Shown here piece by piece: positions 60,237 to 64,000 of a DNA stretch of 64,000 nucleotides (position 1 is its first letter; every line of letters begins with the position of its first letter). The stretch lies in contig NZ_AWFD01000001.1 in the NCBI RefSeq assembly GCF_000682735.1, forward strand, positions 434,001-498,000. Reading direction: 5' to 3'. Below the pieces are notes generated by a model. That model searched no databases and was not told the origin of the DNA. It saw only the letters and a program-made list of their open reading frames with translations. The translations under genes and the position numbers were made by a program. Source of the DNA: Hyphomonas sp. CY54-11-8 (lineage in GTDB: Bacteria > Pseudomonadota > Alphaproteobacteria > Caulobacterales > Hyphomonadaceae).

Positions 60237-60423
60237 GCCGAGCCCCATTTTTTTGTTATCTGTTTCAGCCACCAAACCGGCACGCAACACCCCTGTCCAG
60301 TCACCCGAAACTGGCCCCGAAAATACTCCGTACAGGGATGTTTATCGTTGGTAAACTCAAGGTACCGACGGGGGTGATCAAACACAAGTGTATCTTTTTT
60401 CGGACAGCCGTGATTGGCGTGTT

Positions 60424-60436
60424 GACTCTTTCCACA
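60424..60436 (+). promoter_or_regulatory. GANTC and overlapping DnaA-box-like site near dnaA promoter
   Basis: GACTC (60424-60428) overlaps CTTTCCACA (60428-60436), 7 of 9 matches to the DnaA box TTATCCACA, about 190 bp upstream of the dnaA ATG. In Caulobacter a GANTC in the dnaA promoter makes transcription methylation-dependent. Candidate only. Confidence 0.35.
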
Positions 60437-60526
60437 GCACCCCAGAGAGGCGAAAAAAACCTATATGGCTCAATGGTTTTTTGCGCGTGTATGGACCTGC
60501 TTTTTTTTTGAAGTGAGCTCTTGCGC

Positions 60527-60544
60527 ACAAAAGTTCACTTTTGT
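60527..60544. promoter_or_regulatory. Perfect 8-bp palindrome in the dnaA upstream region
   Basis: ACAAAAGT (60527-60534), TC, ACTTTTGT (60537-60544) is a perfect inverted repeat beside the TTGACA hexamer (minus strand, 60546-60551 as TGTCAA). It is an operator-like site whose binder is unknown. Confidence 0.4.
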
Positions 60545-60804
60545 TCTGTCAACATCACCTCATCAATATTGGCTGTGAAATTCGTGCCAAAAGCAGGAAA
60601 AATTTTGGAACGGTTTTGAATACCGGTCTTTGCTGCGCATTCGTGCGGGGCGGACGGGGCGAGATCTGCAATATCGCATTTCTGTAGGTTCTTCCCGCAA
60701 TTATGTGACACGCAATCGGGCAAACCCTGACTGCGAATTGGGCGTAGGGCAAGAATATTCGAAGACAGGATTTCTGGCCAAAATCCGGGCAAGATTTCGG
60801 ACCG

Positions 60805-60852
60805 GATTCCAGGCCAGACTCCAAGCCAGATTCCAAGCCAGATTCCAGGTAC
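60805..60852. repeat. Four 12-bp tandem units, each opening with a GANTC site
   Basis: Units GATTCCAGGCCA (60805), GACTCCAAGCCA (60817), GATTCCAAGCCA (60829) and GATTCCAGGTAC (60841) repeat every 12 bp, and GANTC (GATTC or GACTC) starts each. Degenerate units precede them at 60781 and 60793. GANTC is the CcrM methylation motif of Caulobacterales. The array lies between dnaA and the rpsT terminator. Confidence 0.75.
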
Positions 60853-60853
60853 G

Positions 60854-60887
60854 AAAAAACCCGCTAGGCGAGGCGCCAGGCGGGTTT
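60854..60887 (-). terminator. Intrinsic terminator of rpsT
   Basis: On the minus strand, AAACCCGC (60887-60880) pairs with GCGGGTTT (60864-60857), then six T (complement of A 60854-60859). It lies 33 bp after the rpsT stop. Confidence 0.85.
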
Positions 60888-60919
60888 GTTTCTTGCCGGT
60901 GGTCCGGAAGGTTTTGGCG

Positions 60920-61183
60920 TTACGCCATTGCCTTCACGCGAGCCGCAAGGCGCGAGACTTTGCGCGAAGACGTGTTCTTGTGCATGACGCCTTTGGTGAC
61001 GGCACGCATCAGCTCCGGCTGGGCAGCCTTGAGCGCATCTGCGGCAGCGGTCTTGTCGCCCGAAGCAATGGCTTCTTCGACCTGGCGGACGAAAGTGCGC
61101 ACGCGCGAGCGACGGGCCTTGTTGACCTCGGTGCGGCGCGCGATCTTGCGGACCATTTTCTTGGCGGAACGGGTATTAGCCAT
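60920..61183 (-). CDS. rpsT: Ribosomal protein bS20
   Basis: An 87-residue bS20, a three-helix protein binding 16S rRNA helices 9 and 44. The N-terminus [17 protein letters not shown] and the C-terminal [19 protein letters not shown] match. It is between the enoyl-CoA hydratase and dnaA, the order also seen in Caulobacter. Own terminator at 60854-60887. Confidence 0.98.
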   Translation of the reverse strand: MANTRSAKKMVRKIARRTEVNKARRSRVRTFVRQVEEAIASGDKTAAADALKAAQPELMRAVTKGVMHKNTSSRKVSRLAARVKAMA

Positions 61184-61308
61184 ATCAAACTCCTGTTGCC
61201 CGAGGGGCGACCCTCAGGCTGAAGGCGCGGAGATACATAAAGGCCGGTTGGGCGTCAACCGGAGAGTCCCGTCCAATGCGGGAAAAATGCACCTGCGCGC
61301 TGTTGTCC

Positions 61309-62091
61309 TTACTTGTCGCGGAAATGGGCCGAACGTTTTTCGATATAGGCGGCCATGCCTTCTTTCTGGTCCGAGGTCGAGAAGAGGGACTGGAACAGGC
61401 GCCGTTCGAACTGGATGCCCTGCGAGAGTGGGGTCTCGTAGGCATAATTGACGGCCTCCTTGGTCATCATGGCGCCGGCCATGGGCATGGAAGCGATCGT
61501 GCGGGCGAGGCTGCGGGCTTCGTCCATCAGGTCCTCGGCCTTCACCACGCGGCTGACGAGGCCAAAGCGCTCGGCTTCACCGGCGTCCATCAGGCGGCCT
61601 GTCAGGCAGAGTTCCATCGTTTTCGACTTGCCGATGGCCCGCGTCAGGCGCTGGGTGCCGCCGGCGCCTGGCATCACGCCGAGGCGGACTTCCGGCTGGC
61701 CGAACTTGGCATTGTCGGCCGCCAGGATGATGTCGCACATCAGGGCGAGCTCACAGCCCCCGCCGACGGCATAGCCCGACACAGCGGCGATAATCGGCTT
61801 GCGCAGGCGGGCTGTCCGCTCCCAGTTCCGGGAGATGAAGTCCTCATAATAGGACTCCGGGAAGGTCTTGTCCTTGATTTCCTTGATGTCGGCACCGCCG
61901 GAGAAGGCCTTTTTGGAGCCGGTCAGGATGACACAGCCGACCTTGTCTTCCTGGTCGCAGCGGTCGAGCGCGCTGGTCAGGTCGTTCATCATGGCTTCGG
62001 ACAGCGCATTCAGCGCATCCGGGCGGTTCATCTGGATCACGGCAACGCCGGTATCCTCGTCGAACTCTGTCAGAAGTGTTTCGTAGGGCAT
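61309..62091 (-). CDS. Enoyl-CoA hydratase (crotonase family)
   Basis: A 260-residue crotonase-family enzyme hydrating trans-2-enoyl-CoA in beta-oxidation. The oxyanion hole segment FSGGADIKE (Ala-Asp) and GYAVGGGCELALMCD are present; the two catalytic Glu lie in CELA and FGQPEVRLG. PGAGGTQRL completes the site. Short length excludes the FadB fusion. Upstream of rpsT and on the same strand. Confidence 0.95.
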   Translation of the reverse strand: MPYETLLTEFDEDTGVAVIQMNRPDALNALSEAMMNDLTSALDRCDQEDKVGCVILTGSKKAFSGGADIKEIKDKTFPESYYEDFISRNWERTARLRKPIIAAVSGYAVGGGCELALMCDIILAADNAKFGQPEVRLGVMPGAGGTQRLTRAIGKSKTMELCLTGRLMDAGEAERFGLVSRVVKAEDLMDEARSLARTIASMPMAGAMMTKEAVNYAYETPLSQGIQFERRLFQSLFSTSDQKEGMAAYIEKRSAHFRDK

Positions 62092-62120
62092 GGAAAGGGT
62101 ATCCTTTCGGTGGCCGCGAA

Positions 62121-62135
62121 CTGTCCTCAGGACAG
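62121..62135. promoter_or_regulatory. Palindrome upstream of the enoyl-CoA hydratase gene
   Basis: CTGTCCT, one base, AGGACAG (62121-62135) is a 7-bp-arm palindrome 30 bp upstream of the ATG at 62091 (minus strand). Probably an operator or leader hairpin; binder unknown. Confidence 0.35.
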
Positions 62136-62367
62136 CACAAGGGCCCAGTATGAGAGTATCTTGGTTAAGAAGGGATTGGCATGGCCGGACGCGCCGGCGG
62201 GTACCTCTTGTGGTTAACCGTGCATTACAGGCCGGTCATGAATTCGAGCGGCGCGCTATAACGCCGCCTGATGGGCTTGTCACCCCGTGGAGTCAGAAAG
62301 CTGTTGAGACCTGTATTCTGGCCTGCGGCGCCGCAAACCCTGTGCCAGTCTCGTGCGTACACTCTAT

Positions 62368-63741
62368 ATGAGTGACATGAGCGACACGCCTGACCGCCCG
62401 CAAGATCCTGAACGCAACCGCCTGACCGGGCGCCTCAGCCGTACGGCAAAGGTTGGCGCGAACCTGTCCGGGGCAGGGCTGACCTTCGCCGCGCAGAGCC
62501 TGTTCGGCGGCGACCAGGGCGACGAGAAGATCGCCCGCGCGCTGGCCGCCGCGCTCGGCAAGTCCAAAGGCCCGCTGATGAAAGTGGCGCAGATGCTTTC
62601 CACCGTGCCGGACCTGTTGCCGGAGAAATACGCTGCCGAATTCGCGCAGCTTCAGGCCGAGGCGCCGGCCATGGGCTGGCCCTTTGTGCGCAGGCGCATG
62701 CGGGCGGAGCTTGGTGGGGACTGGCAGGGCAGGTTCGCGACGTTCGGGCAAGAGGCCTCTCACGCTGCCTCGCTGGGGCAAGTGCACGCGGCAACACTGC
62801 ATGATGGGCGCAAGGTTGCCTGCAAGCTGCAATATCCGGACATGGCCAGCGCCGTAGAGAGCGATGTCGGCCAGCTGAAGACGGTGCTCGGCCTGTTCAA
62901 GCGCATGGACGGCTCGATCGACCCGACCGCCATGGTGGAGGAGATCACCGACCGCTTGCGCGAGGAGCTCGATTATGCCCGCGAGGCCAAGCATATGGAG
63001 CTCTACGCCCTGATGCTGGCGGGGAAGGACTTCGTGCAGGTGCCGGAACCAGTAGAGGACCTTTCCACCGACCGCCTGCTCACCATGACCTGGCTGACCG
63101 GCCAGCGCCTCACCGCTTTCGAGGACGCGCCTCAGGCGACGCGCAATCATATCGCCGAAATGCTGTTCTGGACCTGGTGGGGGCCGTTCAACTCTCACGC
63201 CGTGATCCATGGCGACCCGCATCTCGGCAATTACCAGGTGACAGGGGAGGGCACAGGGCTGAACCTGCTCGACTTCGGCTGCATCCGCATCTTCCCGCCA
63301 ACCTTTGTCGAAGGCGTGGTCGATCTCTACCGCGCCCTCCAGCGGGATGACTTCGATGCGGCCTATGCCGCTTATGAAAAGTGGGGCTTTGTCGGCCTTT
63401 CGAAAGAGCTGGTCGAGGTGCTGAACATCTGGGCGCGCTTTATCTATGGCCCGCTGCTGGACGACCGCGTGCGTTCTGTCGCCGATGGGGTCACCGCCGG
63501 GGAGTATGGCCGCAAGGAGGCCTTCACGGTCCGCAAGCTGCTCAAGGAAAAAGGCCCGGTGAAGATCCCGCGCGAGTTCGTCTTCATGGACCGGGCCGCC
63601 ATCGGCCTCGGCGCCGCCTATCTGCGCCTTGGCGCAGAGCTCAATTATTGCCGCCTGTTCGAAGAGAGCCTCGAAGGCTTCTCGGTGGAGACTGTTGCAA
63701 AAAGACAGGCCGACGCGCTGGCAGCGGTCGGCCTGAACTGA
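62368..63741 (+). CDS. ABC1/UbiB-family atypical kinase
   Basis: A 457-residue ABC1/ADCK/UbiB-type protein, an atypical kinase/ATPase tied to ubiquinone synthesis. The N-terminal KxGQ motif reads KVAQM (res. 73-77), with Ala for Gly, followed by LPEKYAAEF. The P-loop-like ASLGQVHAA, catalytic HGDPHLGNY and metal-binding LDFGC are intact. No C-terminal TM pair typical of UbiB is evident, so it may be an accessory paralogue. The ATG at 62368 is one of three close starts; no clear SD. Confidence 0.88.
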   Translation: MSDMSDTPDRPQDPERNRLTGRLSRTAKVGANLSGAGLTFAAQSLFGGDQGDEKIARALAAALGKSKGPLMKVAQMLSTVPDLLPEKYAAEFAQLQAEAPAMGWPFVRRRMRAELGGDWQGRFATFGQEASHAASLGQVHAATLHDGRKVACKLQYPDMASAVESDVGQLKTVLGLFKRMDGSIDPTAMVEEITDRLREELDYAREAKHMELYALMLAGKDFVQVPEPVEDLSTDRLLTMTWLTGQRLTAFEDAPQATRNHIAEMLFWTWWGPFNSHAVIHGDPHLGNYQVTGEGTGLNLLDFGCIRIFPPTFVEGVVDLYRALQRDDFDAAYAAYEKWGFVGLSKELVEVLNIWARFIYGPLLDDRVRSVADGVTAGEYGRKEAFTVRKLLKEKGPVKIPREFVFMDRAAIGLGAAYLRLGAELNYCRLFEESLEGFSVETVAKRQADALAAVGLN

Positions 63742-63759
63742 AGCTTGTGGGCGAGGGCC

Positions 63760-64000
63760 CTAGTTCATCTTGAATTTGATCGGGATCGATTTCGGGCCGG
63801 AGACGAAGTTCGCCTGGACGCGGCTCGGTTTGCCGTTCAGTTCGACCGACTGGAGGCGCGGCAGTAGCTCTTCCCACAGGATGCGCATTTCCATCCGGCC
63901 GAGGTGCTGGCCGAGGCAGACATGCGCGCCATAGCCGAAGGCGACGTGCTTGTTCGGTGTGCGGTCGATCTTGAAGGAATAGGGATCGTCGAACACATCC
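63760..64000 (-). CDS. Cytochrome P450, C-terminal fragment cut by window edge
   Basis: About 79 codons of a CYP, open at the right edge, N-terminal part missing. The haem-binding loop FGYGAHVCLGQHLGRME contains the axial thiolate Cys in the FGxGxHxCxG pattern. It ends PKSIPIKFKMN. Bacterial class I CYPs are about 400 residues, so roughly four fifths lies beyond the window. The partner ferredoxin is not visible. Oxidises an unidentified substrate. Confidence 0.95.
   Translation of the reverse strand, partial: DVFDDPYSFKIDRTPNKHVAFGYGAHVCLGQHLGRMEMRILWEELLPRLQSVELNGKPSRVQANFVSGPKSIPIKFKMN

Larger units (their letters stand above)
60237..60919. other. dnaA-rpsT intergenic region, AT-rich, with repeats
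   Basis: The only gap over 300 bp. It holds the dnaA leader and promoter (minus strand), runs of A or T (for example near 60395-60401, 60453-60459, 60501-60509), a perfect palindrome (60527-60544), a DnaA-box-like site, several GANTC sites, and a 12-bp tandem array before the rpsT terminator. AT-rich gaps beside dnaA can hold origins, but Caulobacter keeps its origin elsewhere, and too few DnaA boxes are evident to call one. No gene recognised; small ORFs here are shadows. Confidence 0.6.

Noticed and set aside
60533-60546. LexA box of the alphaproteobacterial type (GTTC-N7-GTTC)
   Set aside because: The two GTTC here are separated by 6 bases, not 7, and lie within the palindrome.
60237-60919. 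Chromosome origin oriC
   Set aside because: Only one weak DnaA-box match was seen and no repeated box cluster. The region is AT-rich next to dnaA, but related Caulobacter keeps its origin elsewhere. Not called.
62214-62228. CtrA-like site TTAA-N7-TTAC upstream of the ABC1 kinase gene
   Set aside because: One mismatch, no supporting half-sites, and no known CtrA link for the genes.

Overview
The window is a dense, high-GC bacterial chromosome segment that looks alphaproteobacterial and most like a Hyphomonas-type budding or stalked member of the Hyphomonadaceae/Caulobacterales. This is inferred from gene content and motifs, not from a database match. The pointers are a DivL-type pseudokinase with Tyr in the H-box, a CtrA box (TTAA-N7-TTAAC), GANTC (CcrM-type) sites near dnaA, a bactofilin, an Oar-like TonB receptor, and the degP-DUF2065-hflC-hflK block. 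No phage, IS element, tRNA, rRNA or CRISPR array was seen. It reads as core chromosome near the dnaA locus.

Layout. 1-3 kb: a truncated alpha/beta hydrolase and two glycosyltransferases (GT4, GT9). 3.1-9 kb: a translation block, infC (apparently starting at ATA), rpmI, rplT, an unlabelled 53-residue very basic protein, then pheS, a membrane-anchored unknown, and pheT. 9-20 kb: an ion channel, a DUF454 protein, the alpha-2-macroglobulin/PBP1C pair, msrA and a GT39 glycosyltransferase. 20-26 kb: a large TonB-dependent receptor, the agmatine-to-putrescine pair aguA-aguB, and an EF-hand protein. 26-34 kb: divL behind a CtrA box, small secreted proteins, a lipoprotein methyltransferase-like protein, an SDR, a Cys-paired Sel1 protein, a bactofilin divergent from a GH25 muramidase, and an NAD(P)-binding protein.

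34-41 kb: on the minus strand, miaA and a branched-chain amino-acid operon, ilvB - unknown - ilvN - unknown - ilvC. It is headed by a short leader peptide rich in Val/Leu codons and a strong intrinsic terminator, i.e. transcriptional attenuation. serB and a lone exbD lie on the plus strand. 41-49.6 kb: the degP/hflC/hflK envelope-protease block, a cysteine-free Mrp/ApbC, and three hydrolase-type enzymes. 49.6-54.5 kb: folA and thyA (linked in dTMP synthesis), a VUT transporter, a RelE/HTH toxin-antitoxin pair with a perfect operator palindrome, aqpZ, an SRAP protein and an AhpD-like protein. 54.7-64 kb: a TadG-like vWA protein, the replication cluster dnaA-dnaN-recF, a 0.68-kb AT-rich gap with a 12-bp tandem array placing a GANTC site in every unit, rpsT, an enoyl-CoA hydratase, an ABC1 kinase and a truncated cytochrome P450.

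Most interesting: the 53-aa ribosomal-operon protein, the GANTC array between dnaA and rpsT, the unknown proteins translationally coupled to ilvN, the CtrA box in front of divL (a regulator of CtrA), and the ATA start of infC.
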